Shown one piece after another: positions 16,320 to 24,032 of a stretch of 64,000 nucleotides of DNA. The stretch comes from Rhodococcus sp. 4CII. GTDB taxonomy: Bacteria; Actinomycetota; Actinomycetes; Mycobacteriales; Mycobacteriaceae. Both the position numbers and the translations under genes were made by a program. The notes under the pieces are model-generated. The model ran no database searches, was not told where the DNA came from, and worked only from the letters and a program-made list of their open reading frames with translations. Position 1 is the first letter of the stretch; the number at the start of each line of letters is the position of its first letter. The DNA lies in contig NZ_JACCFE010000002.1 in NCBI RefSeq assembly GCF_014256275.1, positions 2,418,001 to 2,482,000 on the forward strand, read 5' to 3'.

Positions 16320-17560
16320 AATCGGCCTCCTTCACGGGTCTGCGCTATCGCTTCGGCATACGTCTGCGCGGTTCTCGCGGCCACGGCGGCCCAGCTGTAG
16401 CGCTCGAGCACGCGGCGACGGCCACCGTCGCCGAGCCGGGCCCGGCGCTGTGGGTCGTCGAGCAACGCGCCCAGCACGTCCGCGAGTTCCTGTGGGTCGC
16501 CGGGTGTGACCAGCACACTCGCCTCCTCGCCCGTTCCCACCACCTCGGGAATGGCGCCGGCGCGGCTCGCGACCAGCGGGGTGCCGCACGCCATCGCCTC
16601 GACGGCGGGCAGCGAGAATCCCTCGTACAGCGACGGGACGCACGCGACGTCGGCCGACCCCAGCAGCGCTGCCAGTTCGGCGTCGTCGATGCCCGAAACC
16701 GTCCGGACGACGTCGCCGATGGCCAGTTCCTCGATGAGCTTCTCCGTCGCTCCCCCGGGTGCGAGTTTGGTGACCAGCACCAGTTCCACGGCACGCTCGG
16801 TGTGCACCTTCGCGACCGCCTCGAGGAGCGTCGACACTCCCTTGAGGGGCATGTCGGCGCTGGCGACACACACGATGCGGCCCGGAACCCGGGCGATAGC
16901 CGGGGGCCGGAAGACCTCGGTGTCGACGCCCAGCGGGATGGTCCGCAGGTTGTCGGCGGGAACGTCGAATGCGGCGCGGATGTCGTCGGCGGAGGATTGC
17001 GACACCGTCAGCAGCGCGGGGATGGCACGCGCCACCCGCTTCTGCATGCGCAGAAAGCCGTACCAGCGCCGGACCGTCACCTTGCGCCACCACTTCGCCG
17101 ACGCCAGATCCAGCTCGCGGTCGCGGGTGATCGGGTGATGGATGGTGGCGACGACGGGGAGCCCGGACTTCTGCAGTTGCAGCAGCCCGTACCCGAGGCA
17201 CTGGTTGTCGTGCACGACGTCGAACTCGTCGGCGCGCTCCTTCAGCAGTCGCGCGGCGCGGAGGCTGAACGTGAGCGGCTCCGGGAATCCGGCGGTCCAC
17301 ATGGTCGCGACCTCGAGGACGTCGATGGCGTCGCGGAATTCGCGGGGGTGCGGCGTTCTGAACGGATCCGGCTCGCGATACAGGTCGAGGCTGGGGACCT
17401 TCGTCAACGTGACCCGGGGGTCGACGTCCGGGTACGGCTGGCCCGAGAACACCTCGACCTGATGGCCGAGTTCGGCCAGCTCACGGCTGAGATGGCGGAC
17501 GTACACACCCTGCCCACCGCAGTGGGGCTTGCTTCGGTACGACAAGAGTGCGATGCGCAC
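16313..17560 (-). CDS. Family 4 (GT-B) glycosyltransferase
   Basis: 415 aa, two Rossmann-like domains. The N-terminal glycine-rich loop is YRSKPHCGGQGVYVRHLS, and DVVHDNQCLGYG follows. The C-terminal nucleotide-sugar site holds the E-x7-E motif in YEGFSLPAVEAM. A retaining sugar transfer is expected, probably cytoplasmic or at the membrane face. It is the first gene of a three-gene operon (with a methyltransferase and a helical-repeat protein). A KstR-like sequence lies 39-52 bp upstream of the ATG. Confidence 0.9.
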   Translation of the reverse strand: MRIALLSYRSKPHCGGQGVYVRHLSRELAELGHQVEVFSGQPYPDVDPRVTLTKVPSLDLYREPDPFRTPHPREFRDAIDVLEVATMWTAGFPEPLTFSLRAARLLKERADEFDVVHDNQCLGYGLLQLQKSGLPVVATIHHPITRDRELDLASAKWWRKVTVRRWYGFLRMQKRVARAIPALLTVSQSSADDIRAAFDVPADNLRTIPLGVDTEVFRPPAIARVPGRIVCVASADMPLKGVSTLLEAVAKVHTERAVELVLVTKLAPGGATEKLIEELAIGDVVRTVSGIDDAELAALLGSADVACVPSLYEGFSLPAVEAMACGTPLVASRAGAIPEVVGTGEEASVLVTPGDPQELADVLGALLDDPQRRARLGDGGRRRVLERYSWAAVAARTAQTYAEAIAQTREGGRLC

Positions 17561-17598
17561 GGACTTCGGCCTCTCCTCGAGCAGCTGGCAAGCAATAC

Positions 17599-17612
17599 TA
17601 GAACACGTTCTT
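17599..17612. promoter_or_regulatory. KstR-like operator (TAGAACACGTTCTT)
   Basis: Matches the KstR consensus TnnAACnnGTTnnA at all fixed positions but the last, within ACTAGAACACGTTCTTACT. It lies in the 89-bp gap in front of the glycosyltransferase gene. KstR is the TetR repressor of cholesterol catabolism in mycobacteria and rhodococci. No kstR gene is in this window. Confidence 0.5.
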
Positions 17613-17649
17613 ACTCGAGTGTGCCCTCATCCCATCCAACCGCACTCAC

Positions 17650-18513
17650 TCACCCCACCGCGGTCGACTCGCGCAATCCCTCGAGTTTTCCTGCCAGACG
17701 TCCGAGGTACGCCAGGACGTCCTCCTCGCTCCGGTCGGGCAATCCGTACACGACCTCGGTGACGCCGAGGTCCTTCCACCGCCGCAACTTGTCCACGTGC
17801 GGTTTGCCGTCGAGCACGACGATCCGCGGTTCGCCGTCCCGGCCGGCTTCGCGCCACATGCGTTGCAGCGTCGCGACCCGGTCGTCGATGTCCTGTTCGA
17901 TCGGGGTGGTCATCCACCCGTCGGCCGATTTCACGATCCACCGGAAGTTCTTGTCGTTGCCTGCTGCGCCGACGATGACCGGCGGCACCCGGGACGGTTT
18001 GGGCCACGCCCAACTCGGACCGAAACTCACGAACTCGCCGTCGTAGGACGCCTCGTCCTGCGTCCACAGCGCGCGCATCGCCTCGAGGTATTCGCGCAGC
18101 ATCGTCCGGCGCCGTCCGGGCGGAACGTCGTGATCGGTGAGTTCGTCCAGATTCCACCCGTACCCCACACCGAGAATCACCCGTCCGCCGCTGAGGTGGT
18201 CGAGGGAGGCGATCGTCTTGGCCAATGTGATCGGGTCGTGCTCGACCGGCAGCGCCACCGACGTGCCCAGGTCGATCCGCTCCGTGACCGCCGCCGCCGC
18301 GGCGAGAGCCACCCACGGGTCGAGGGTGCGCATGTACCGGTCGTCGGGCAGCGACGCGTCCCCGGTCTGAGGATGCGCGGCATCGCGTTTCACCGGAATG
18401 TGCGTGTGCTCGGGCACGTAGAAGGAGTCGAATCCGTTGGCCTCTGCACCCTTCGCGGCCGAGGCCGGCCCGATCCCGCGGTCACTCGTAAACAACGTAA
18501 TGCCGAATTTCAC
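17650..18513 (-). CDS. LLM-class F420-dependent oxidoreductase
   Basis: 287 aa luciferase-like monooxygenase family TIM barrel. The N-terminus is KFGITLFTSDRGI, FYVPEHTHIP matches the family E-H motif, and the F420-class segment VILGVGYGWNLDEL lies near residue 120. F420 dependence is inferred from that pattern. The GTG start at 18513 follows AAGGAG at a good distance; the frame is open 13 codons further upstream without a ribosome site. A long inverted repeat with GGACAC half-sites lies about 45 bp upstream. Substrate unknown; steroid genes follow on the upstream side. Confidence 0.85.
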   Translation of the reverse strand: MKFGITLFTSDRGIGPASAAKGAEANGFDSFYVPEHTHIPVKRDAAHPQTGDASLPDDRYMRTLDPWVALAAAAAVTERIDLGTSVALPVEHDPITLAKTIASLDHLSGGRVILGVGYGWNLDELTDHDVPPGRRRTMLREYLEAMRALWTQDEASYDGEFVSFGPSWAWPKPSRVPPVIVGAAGNDKNFRWIVKSADGWMTTPIEQDIDDRVATLQRMWREAGRDGEPRIVVLDGKPHVDKLRRWKDLGVTEVVYGLPDRSEEDVLAYLGRLAGKLEGLRESTAVG

Positions 18514-18557
18514 GAATTCTCCTTGGCCGAGAGCCTTTTCCTCCTTGCACACTAACT

Positions 18558-18587
18558 TTTGGACACCTGTTTAGCAATGTGTCCAAA
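18558..18587. promoter_or_regulatory. Inverted repeat operator candidate (TTTGGACAC-N12-GTGTCCAAA)
   Basis: Perfect 9-bp arms upstream of the LLM oxidoreductase. The left part, GGACACCTGT, resembles the core GGACACGTGT of the CYP51-block sites, so the same or a related TetR protein may bind. Confidence 0.5.
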
Positions 18588-18610
18588 CAACTCTCCAGTT
18601 CCCCGGGCAG

Positions 18611-18665
18611 CCGGACGAACGGGACGCTCGTTCGATCTGACGCAACGGGCGTCCCGTTCGTCCGG
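18611..18665. terminator. Hairpin with 17-bp perfect stem, shared intergenic repeat
   Basis: CCGGACGAACGGGACGC pairs with its exact complement at 18649-18665. The left arm and loop (18615-18641) are nearly identical to 23984-24010, so this is one copy of a repeated intergenic element. It sits between two leftward genes and probably ends the SDR transcript. Confidence 0.65.
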
Positions 18666-18668
18666 CAG

Positions 18669-18708
18669 GTGAGCGGCAAAGCGTGCCCCGGCACACTTCC
18701 CCGCTCAC
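18669..18708. terminator. Hairpin related to the one at 2225-2270
   Basis: GTGAGCGGCAAAGCGTGCC pairs with 18690-18708 with two mismatches. It lies directly after the SDR gene (which ends at 18713 on the minus strand) and shares GGCAAAGCGTGCC with the first hairpin of the window. Confidence 0.6.
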
Positions 18709-18712
18709 GTGC

Positions 18713-19627
18713 TCAGGCGCCGTAGACCGGGACCGGGTCCTCCGCCTTCGCGAGGAGGTCCGCGACGACGGGGCCGATCTCCTTCGGCTCCCAGCGCGCG
18801 CCCTTGTCCTGGGCAGGGCCGTGCCGCCAGCCCTCGGCGACGGTGATCTTGCCGCCCTCCACCTCGAACACCCGCCCGGTGACGTCCTTCGACTCCACGC
18901 TCCCCAGCCACACGACGAGCGGGGAGATGTTCTCCGGCGCCATCGCGTCGAAACCCTCCTCGGGCGCGGCCATTGCCTCCGCCATCGCGCCGCCGGCGCC
19001 GACCGTCATCCGGGTGCGGGCGGCGGGTGCGATCGCGTTGACGGTGACGCCGTAGTTCTTCAACTCCGCGGCCGCCTGAATGGTCAGCTCCGCGATCCCT
19101 GCCTTCGCGGCGGCGTAGTTGCCCTGCCCGATCGAACCCTGCAGTCCGGCACCGGAACTGGTGTTGACGATCCGGGCGTCGACGGGGTTTCCCGCCTTCG
19201 CCTCGGCCCGCCAGTACGCGGCCGCGTGCCGCAGCGTCGCGAAATGTCCCTTGAGATGCACCCTTACGACGGCGTCCCACTCCTGCTCACTCATCCCGAC
19301 AAGCATGCGGTCGCGCAGGAATCCGGCGTTGTTCACCAGCACGTCGAGGCGCCCGTACGTGTCGATCGCCGTCCGGACCAGGTTCTCGGCCCCGGCCCAG
19401 TCCGCGACGTCGTCGCCGTTGACGACGGCCTCGCCACCCGCCGCGACGATCTCCGCGACCACCTGTTCGGCCGGACTCTCGCCCGTGGCGGACCCGTCGA
19501 TGCCGGCGCCGATGTCGTTGACCACGACCTTCGCTCCCTCGGCGGCGAACGCCAGCGCGTGGGCGCGTCCGATTCCGCGCCCGGCGCCCGTCACGATGAC
19601 GACGCGACCGTCGACCACTCCACTCAT
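18713..19627 (-). CDS. Short-chain dehydrogenase/reductase, steroid C/D-ring locus (Rv3548c-like)
   Basis: 304 aa, longer than the usual 250-aa SDR and similar to the multifunctional 17-beta-HSD4-type SDRs. Motifs: VTGAGRGIGRAHALAF, then VVVNDIGAG, NNAGFLRDR, NTSSGAGLQG and NYAAAKAG (YxxxK). The C-terminal extension (EVEGGKITVAEGWRHGP) is typical of that subgroup. The ATG at 19627 has a GAAGGAGAA site and overlaps the stop of the preceding SDR by ATGA. By order with echA20 and ipdABC it equals Mtb Rv3548c. Oxidation of a hydroxyacyl-CoA of the HIP pathway is likely but not demonstrated. Confidence 0.88.
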   Translation of the reverse strand: MSGVVDGRVVIVTGAGRGIGRAHALAFAAEGAKVVVNDIGAGIDGSATGESPAEQVVAEIVAAGGEAVVNGDDVADWAGAENLVRTAIDTYGRLDVLVNNAGFLRDRMLVGMSEQEWDAVVRVHLKGHFATLRHAAAYWRAEAKAGNPVDARIVNTSSGAGLQGSIGQGNYAAAKAGIAELTIQAAAELKNYGVTVNAIAPAARTRMTVGAGGAMAEAMAAPEEGFDAMAPENISPLVVWLGSVESKDVTGRVFEVEGGKITVAEGWRHGPAQDKGARWEPKEIGPVVADLLAKAEDPVPVYGA

Positions 19628-20430
19628 GAGTTCTCCTTCGTTGATGCCGTAGCTGAGGTGGATGCTGTTGCTGCCGCCAGGAAGGCGGGGCGTTCGCCGC
19701 CGCCGTGGACGGTCAGTGTGGAACCGCTGACGTACGCCGCCAGCGGTGAAGCCAGGAATACCGCGCTGTTGCCGACGTCCTCGGGGCACGCCATCCGGCC
19801 GAGCGGCACGGTGGCCCCGACCGCCGCGATCCCCGCGTCGTCGCCGTAGTGCAGGTGCGCGAGTTCGGTGCGAACCAGGCCGACGATCACCGAGTTGACC
19901 CGGACCTTCGGCGCCCACTCGACCGCGAGGCTGGTGGTGAGGCTGTCGACTCCCGCCTTCGCCGCACCGTACGCGGCGGTGCCGGGCGACGGTCGCGATC
20001 CGCTGACGCTGGAGATGTTCACGATCGCGCCACCCGAGTCCTGTTGCTGCATAACCGCATTCGCGACCTGGGACACCAGCAGCGGGGCGAGCAGATTCAG
20101 TTCGACGATCTTGGAGTGGAACTTCGGGCTCGCGTCCGCGGCGAGCGCGAAGGGTGCGCCGCCGGCGTTGTTGACCAGGACGTCGAGCCGGCCGTGGCGC
20201 TCGACGATCCGGTCGACGAGACCCTGCACCTGCTCCGGGTCGCGGATGTCGCACGGCAGGAATTCGACGGCACGCCCGTCCACCTCCACGGGGTTGTCGC
20301 CCGGCCGGCGAGCGCAGGCGATCACCGTCGCCCCGGCCCGCAGGAAGGTGCGGCTGATGCCCGCGCCCACCCCGCGAACTCCGCCGGTCACGAGCACGAC
20401 ACTTCCGGTCATGTTGGAACCTGTTTCCAT
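19624..20430 (-). CDS. Short-chain dehydrogenase/reductase, steroid C/D-ring locus (Rv3549c-like)
   Basis: 268 aa from ATG 20430; a second in-frame ATG at 20412 starts directly at the Rossmann strand (MTGSVVLVTGGVRGVG) and could be the real one. Other motifs: NNAGGAP, NISSVSG and AAYGAAKAG (YxxxK). The C-terminus ends in an Ala/Thr/Ser-rich tail (AAATASTSATASTKENS) that looks unstructured. It is divergent from echA20 over an 18-bp palindrome. Position matches Rv3549c. Confidence 0.87.
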   Translation of the reverse strand: METGSNMTGSVVLVTGGVRGVGAGISRTFLRAGATVIACARRPGDNPVEVDGRAVEFLPCDIRDPEQVQGLVDRIVERHGRLDVLVNNAGGAPFALAADASPKFHSKIVELNLLAPLLVSQVANAVMQQQDSGGAIVNISSVSGSRPSPGTAAYGAAKAGVDSLTTSLAVEWAPKVRVNSVIVGLVRTELAHLHYGDDAGIAAVGATVPLGRMACPEDVGNSAVFLASPLAAYVSGSTLTVHGGGERPAFLAAATASTSATASTKENS

Positions 20431-20441
20431 CGTGCTACCCT

Positions 20442-20459
20442 ACCAAGCAATTGCTTGGT
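20442..20459. promoter_or_regulatory. Perfect 18-bp palindrome between divergent steroid operons
   Basis: ACCAAGCAATTGCTTGGT is a perfect palindrome between the SDR and echA20 start codons. The half-sites ACCAAG / CTTGGT fit the KstR2 half-site AnCAAG, but they are spaced by 6 bp instead of the 2 bp of the consensus I recall, so the binding protein is uncertain. It is placed to control both directions. Confidence 0.65.
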
Positions 20460-20491
20460 GCGTGAAGTGCGGATCTGACGAGGAGAAAACA

Positions 20492-21268
20492 GTGGGAATT
20501 CGGAGCGAGACAGATCCGGGGGGCATCACCACGGTCACCGTCGACTACCCGCCCGTGAACGCCATCCCGTCCCGGGGCTGGTTCGAGTTGGCCGACGCCA
20601 TCCTGGCCGCGGGCCGGAACCCGGACACCCACGTGGTGATCCTCCGGGCGGAGGGGCGCGGGTTCAACGCCGGCGTCGACATCAAGGAGATGCAGGCCAC
20701 CGACGGCTACGGCGCGCTGGTCGACGCCAACCGGGGCTGCGCGGCCGCGTTCGCCGCCGTCTACGACTGCGCCGTCCCCGTCGTCGTCGCGGTCAACGGA
20801 TTCTGCGTCGGCGGCGGAATCGGTCTGGTCGGCAATGCCGACGTGATCGTGGCGTCCGACGACGCCGTCTTCGGACTTCCCGAGGTCGACCGCGGGGCGC
20901 TCGGCGCCGCCACACACCTCGCCCGCCTCGTCCCCCAGCACATGATGCGCACCCTGTACTACACCGCGCAGAACGTCACCGCCCAGCAGTTGCAGCACTT
21001 CGGGTCGGTGTACGAGGTGGTGCCGCGGGAGGAACTCGACGACACCGCCCGCGACATCGCTGCCAAGATCGCCGCCAAGGACACCCGCGTGATCCGCTGC
21101 GCCAAGGAAGCCATCAACGGCATCGACCCCGTCGACGTGAAGACCAGTTACCGCCTCGAGCAGGGCTACACCTTCGAACTCAACCTCGCCGGGATCTCGG
21201 ACGAGCACCGCGACGAATTCGTCGAAACCGGCAGGCCCCGCTCCAACTCGAACAACAGGAAAGGCTGA
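20492..21268 (+). CDS. echA20: Steroid ring-opening CoA hydrolase EchA20 (crotonase family)
   Basis: 258 aa crotonase. The oxyanion-hole segments are GRGFNAGVDIKEM and VNGFCVGGGIGLVGNADVIVAS. In cholesterol degradation EchA20 opens ring D of the HIEC-CoA intermediate ahead of IpdAB. The GTG start follows GAGGAGAAAAC; the frame continues far upstream only as an antisense shadow of the SDR. It is the first gene of the rightward operon echA20-ipdA-ipdB-ipdC, an order identical to Mtb Rv3550-Rv3553, which is the main reason for the specific name. Confidence 0.9.
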   Translation: MGIRSETDPGGITTVTVDYPPVNAIPSRGWFELADAILAAGRNPDTHVVILRAEGRGFNAGVDIKEMQATDGYGALVDANRGCAAAFAAVYDCAVPVVVAVNGFCVGGGIGLVGNADVIVASDDAVFGLPEVDRGALGAATHLARLVPQHMMRTLYYTAQNVTAQQLQHFGSVYEVVPREELDDTARDIAAKIAAKDTRVIRCAKEAINGIDPVDVKTSYRLEQGYTFELNLAGISDEHRDEFVETGRPRSNSNNRKG

Positions 21269-21273
21269 CATCC

Positions 21274-22167
21274 ATGGCGAACAAGCGCGACAAGAGGATG
21301 TCGCTCGACGACGCCGTCGGGGAACTCCGCAGCGGAATGACCATCGGCATCGGCGGCTGGGGTTCGCGCCGCAAACCGATGGCGCTGGTCCGGGCGTTGC
21401 TGCGCTCGGACGTCACCGACCTCACCGTCGTCACCTACGGCGGCCCCGACCTGGGGCTGTTGTGCTCGGCGGGCAAGGTCAGGAAGGCGTACTACGGTTT
21501 CGTGTCCCTCGACTCCGCCCCGTTCTACGACCCGTGGTTCGCGAAGGCGCGCACCGCAGGCGACATCGAGGTCCGCGAGATGGACGAGGGCATGGTCAAG
21601 TGCGGACTCGAGGCGGCCGCCGCCCGGCTGCCGTTCCTGCCGATCCGCGCCGGGCTCGGCTCCGACGTCCGGAATTTCTGGGGCGACGAACTGCGCACCG
21701 TCACCTCCCCGTACCCGGACGCATCCGGCAAATCGGAAACCCTGATCGCGATGCCGGCCCTGAATCTCGATGCCGCCCTGGTGCATCTGAACCTCGGCGA
21801 CAAGCACGGCAACGCCGCCTACACCGGGGTCGACCCCTACTTCGACGACCTGTACTGCGCGGCGGCCGAGAAGCGGTTCGTCTCCGTCGAGCGGGTGGTC
21901 GAGACCGAAGAGCTGGTGAAAACCGTTCCGCTGCAGAATCTCATCCTCAACCGGATGATGGTCGACGGCGTCGTGGAGGCCCCGAACGGCGCCCATTTCA
22001 CCCTCGCAGGCGACAGCTACGGCCGCGACGAGAAGTTCCAGCGCCACTACGCCGAAGCGGCGAAGACCCCCGAGGCGTGGCAGCAATTCGTCGACACCTA
22101 CCTGTCCGGCAGCGAAGACGACTATCAGGCGGCCGTGAAGACATTTGCAGAGGAGTCCCAGGCATGA
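21274..22167 (+). CDS. ipdA: CoA-transferase-like hydrolase subunit alpha, IpdA
   Basis: 297 aa class I CoA-transferase fold. The start (MSLDDAVGELRSGMTIGIGGWGSRRKP) is the IpdA hallmark. It pairs with IpdB to form a heterotetramer that hydrolyses the last ring (ring C) of the steroid intermediate COCHEA-CoA; unlike true CoA transferases, IpdAB acts as a hydrolase. ATG 5 bp after the echA20 stop; its stop overlaps the ipdB start by ATGA. Confidence 0.93.
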   Translation: MANKRDKRMSLDDAVGELRSGMTIGIGGWGSRRKPMALVRALLRSDVTDLTVVTYGGPDLGLLCSAGKVRKAYYGFVSLDSAPFYDPWFAKARTAGDIEVREMDEGMVKCGLEAAAARLPFLPIRAGLGSDVRNFWGDELRTVTSPYPDASGKSETLIAMPALNLDAALVHLNLGDKHGNAAYTGVDPYFDDLYCAAAEKRFVSVERVVETEELVKTVPLQNLILNRMMVDGVVEAPNGAHFTLAGDSYGRDEKFQRHYAEAAKTPEAWQQFVDTYLSGSEDDYQAAVKTFAEESQA

Positions 22168-22925
22168 CCGAGACGACCACCGACGTCACCCGCGCGGAGT
22201 ACTGCGCGATCGCGTGCGCCGACATCTTCTCCGGGGCAGGCGAGATCATGGCCAGCCCGATGGCGACGCTGCCACTGATCGGCGCCCGGCTCGCACGACT
22301 GACCACCGAACCCGACCTGCTGATCACCGACGGCGAGGCCCTGATCTTCGCCGACACACCCGCCGTCGGCGCGAAAGCCCCGATCGAGGGCTGGATGCCG
22401 TTCCGGAAGGTGTTCGACGTCGTCGCGTCCGGCCGCCGCCATGTGGTGATGGGCGCCAACCAGATCGACCGGCACGGCAACCAGAACCTGTCGGCGTTCG
22501 GTCCGCTGCAGCAGCCGACACGTCAGATGTTCGGCGTCCGCGGCGCGCCCGGCAACACGATCAACCACCCCACCAGTTACTGGGTGGGCAAGCACTCGTC
22601 GCGGGTGTTCTGCGACAAGGTCGACATCGTCTCGGGCGTCGGCTACGACCAGATCGACCCGGAGAACCCCGCCTACCGCTTCCATCACCTGCACCGGGTG
22701 GTGAGCAACCTCGGGGTGTTCGACTTCGGCGGTCCCGACCACACGTTCCGGGCGCTGTCGCTGCACCCGGGCGTCACCGCCGAGCAGGTCGCGGAGAACA
22801 CCTCGTTCGAGGTGGCGGGGCTGGCCGACGCCCCGGTCACCCGGGAACCATCGGACGAAGAACTGCGGCTCATCCGCGAGGTCCTCGACCCCCGCAGCCT
22901 GCGTGACCGGGAGGTGTCGCTGTGA
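22164..22925 (+). CDS. ipdB: CoA-transferase-like hydrolase subunit beta, IpdB
   Basis: 253 aa. Partner of IpdA: the same fold, with TRAEYCAIACADIFSGAGEIMASP at the start and a gate region RGAPGNTINHPTSYWVGKHS. The ATG overlaps the ipdA stop and the stop overlaps the ipdC start, so the stoichiometry is set by translational coupling. Loss of either subunit blocks growth on cholesterol in mycobacteria and rhodococci (family knowledge). Confidence 0.93.
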   Translation: MTETTTDVTRAEYCAIACADIFSGAGEIMASPMATLPLIGARLARLTTEPDLLITDGEALIFADTPAVGAKAPIEGWMPFRKVFDVVASGRRHVVMGANQIDRHGNQNLSAFGPLQQPTRQMFGVRGAPGNTINHPTSYWVGKHSSRVFCDKVDIVSGVGYDQIDPENPAYRFHHLHRVVSNLGVFDFGGPDHTFRALSLHPGVTAEQVAENTSFEVAGLADAPVTREPSDEELRLIREVLDPRSLRDREVSL

Positions 22926-23983
22926 GCACTCTTCGCACTGCCCTGACCGAACTGGTCGGAGTGGAGCACCCGGTGGTCCAGACCGGGATGGGCTGGGTGG
23001 CCGGACCGCGACTCGTCGCGGGAACAGCCAACGCGGGCGGTCTCGGTATCCTCGCGTCGGCGACGATGACGTACGAGGAACTCGAGGCGGCCGTCGCCAA
23101 GACGAAGACGCTCACCGATAAGCCGTTCGGGGTGAACATCCGCGCCGACGCCACCGACGCCAACCAGCGAATCGACCTGCTGATCCGGGAGAACGTGCGC
23201 GTCGCGTCGTTCGCGCTCGCACCGAAACAGGACCTGATCGCGAAGCTGAAAGATGCCGGGGTGGTGGTCATTCCGTCGATCGGCGCCGCCAAGCACGCGA
23301 AGAAGGTGGCATCCTGGGGCGCCGACGCCGTGATCGTGCAGGGCGGTGAGGGCGGCGGCCACACCGGACCGGTGGCCACTACCCTGCTGCTGCCGTCGGT
23401 GCTCGACGCCGTCGACATCCCCGTCGTCGCGGCCGGCGGGTTCTACGACGGCCGCGGGCTCGCCGCCGCCCTCGCGTACGGCGCCGCCGGCGTCGCGATG
23501 GGCACCCGCTTCCTGCTCACCCAGGAATCCACCGTCCCCGACTCCGTCAAGCAGGAGTACCTCGCCCGCGGACTGCAGGACACCACGGTCTCCCGCAAGG
23601 TCGACGGCATGCCCCACCGGGTCCTCAACACCGCACTCGTCGACAGCCTCGAGCACTCCGGCAACGTGCGCGGACTCGTCGCGGCCGCCCGCAACGCCTC
23701 GAAGTTCAAGGCCATGACCGGCATGAAGTGGTCGACCCTCGTCAAGGACGGCCTCGCCATGAAGAAGTCCAGCGACCGCACGTGGCAGCAGATCATCATG
23801 GCCGCCAACACCCCGATGTTGCTCAAAGCCGGCCTGGTCGAGGGCAATACGCACGCGGGCGTGCTCGCGTCGGGTCAGGTCGTGGGACTCCTCGACGACC
23901 TGCCCACCTGCAAGGACCTCATCGACGGCATCGTCGCCGACGCGATCAAGCGCATCGACGCGCTGGGGGCCCTCCGCGCCTGA
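22922..23983 (+). CDS. ipdC: Flavin-dependent IpdC (nitronate monooxygenase-like)
   Basis: 353 aa TIM-barrel flavoprotein of the 2-nitropropane-dioxygenase superfamily. PVVQTGMGWVAG and GGEGGGHTGPVATT mark the FMN-binding loops, and VVAAGGFYDGRGLAAALAYGA the phosphate site. In the HIP pathway IpdC acts on the 5-OH-HIC-CoA branch before ring D opening. Its GTG overlaps the ipdB stop (GTGA). Last gene of the operon, followed directly by a hairpin. Confidence 0.92.
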   Translation: MSTLRTALTELVGVEHPVVQTGMGWVAGPRLVAGTANAGGLGILASATMTYEELEAAVAKTKTLTDKPFGVNIRADATDANQRIDLLIRENVRVASFALAPKQDLIAKLKDAGVVVIPSIGAAKHAKKVASWGADAVIVQGGEGGGHTGPVATTLLLPSVLDAVDIPVVAAGGFYDGRGLAAALAYGAAGVAMGTRFLLTQESTVPDSVKQEYLARGLQDTTVSRKVDGMPHRVLNTALVDSLEHSGNVRGLVAAARNASKFKAMTGMKWSTLVKDGLAMKKSSDRTWQQIIMAANTPMLLKAGLVEGNTHAGVLASGQVVGLLDDLPTCKDLIDGIVADAIKRIDALGALRA

Positions 23984-24031
23984 ACGAACGGGACGCTCGT
24001 TCGATCCGACTCGGGCGAGCGTCCCGTTCGT
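23984..24031. terminator. Bidirectional hairpin terminator, shared intergenic repeat
   Basis: ACGAACGGGACGCTCG pairs exactly with 24016-24031. It fits between the ipdC stop and the stop of the opposing serine hydrolase. Positions 23984-24010 repeat 18615-18641 with a single difference. Confidence 0.75.
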
Positions 24032-24032
24032 C

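Noticed and set aside
20442..20459. Naming the ipd-locus palindrome a KstR2 site outright
   Set aside because: The half-sites fit but the spacing is 6 bp rather than the 2 bp in the consensus I recall, so it is reported only as an operator candidate.
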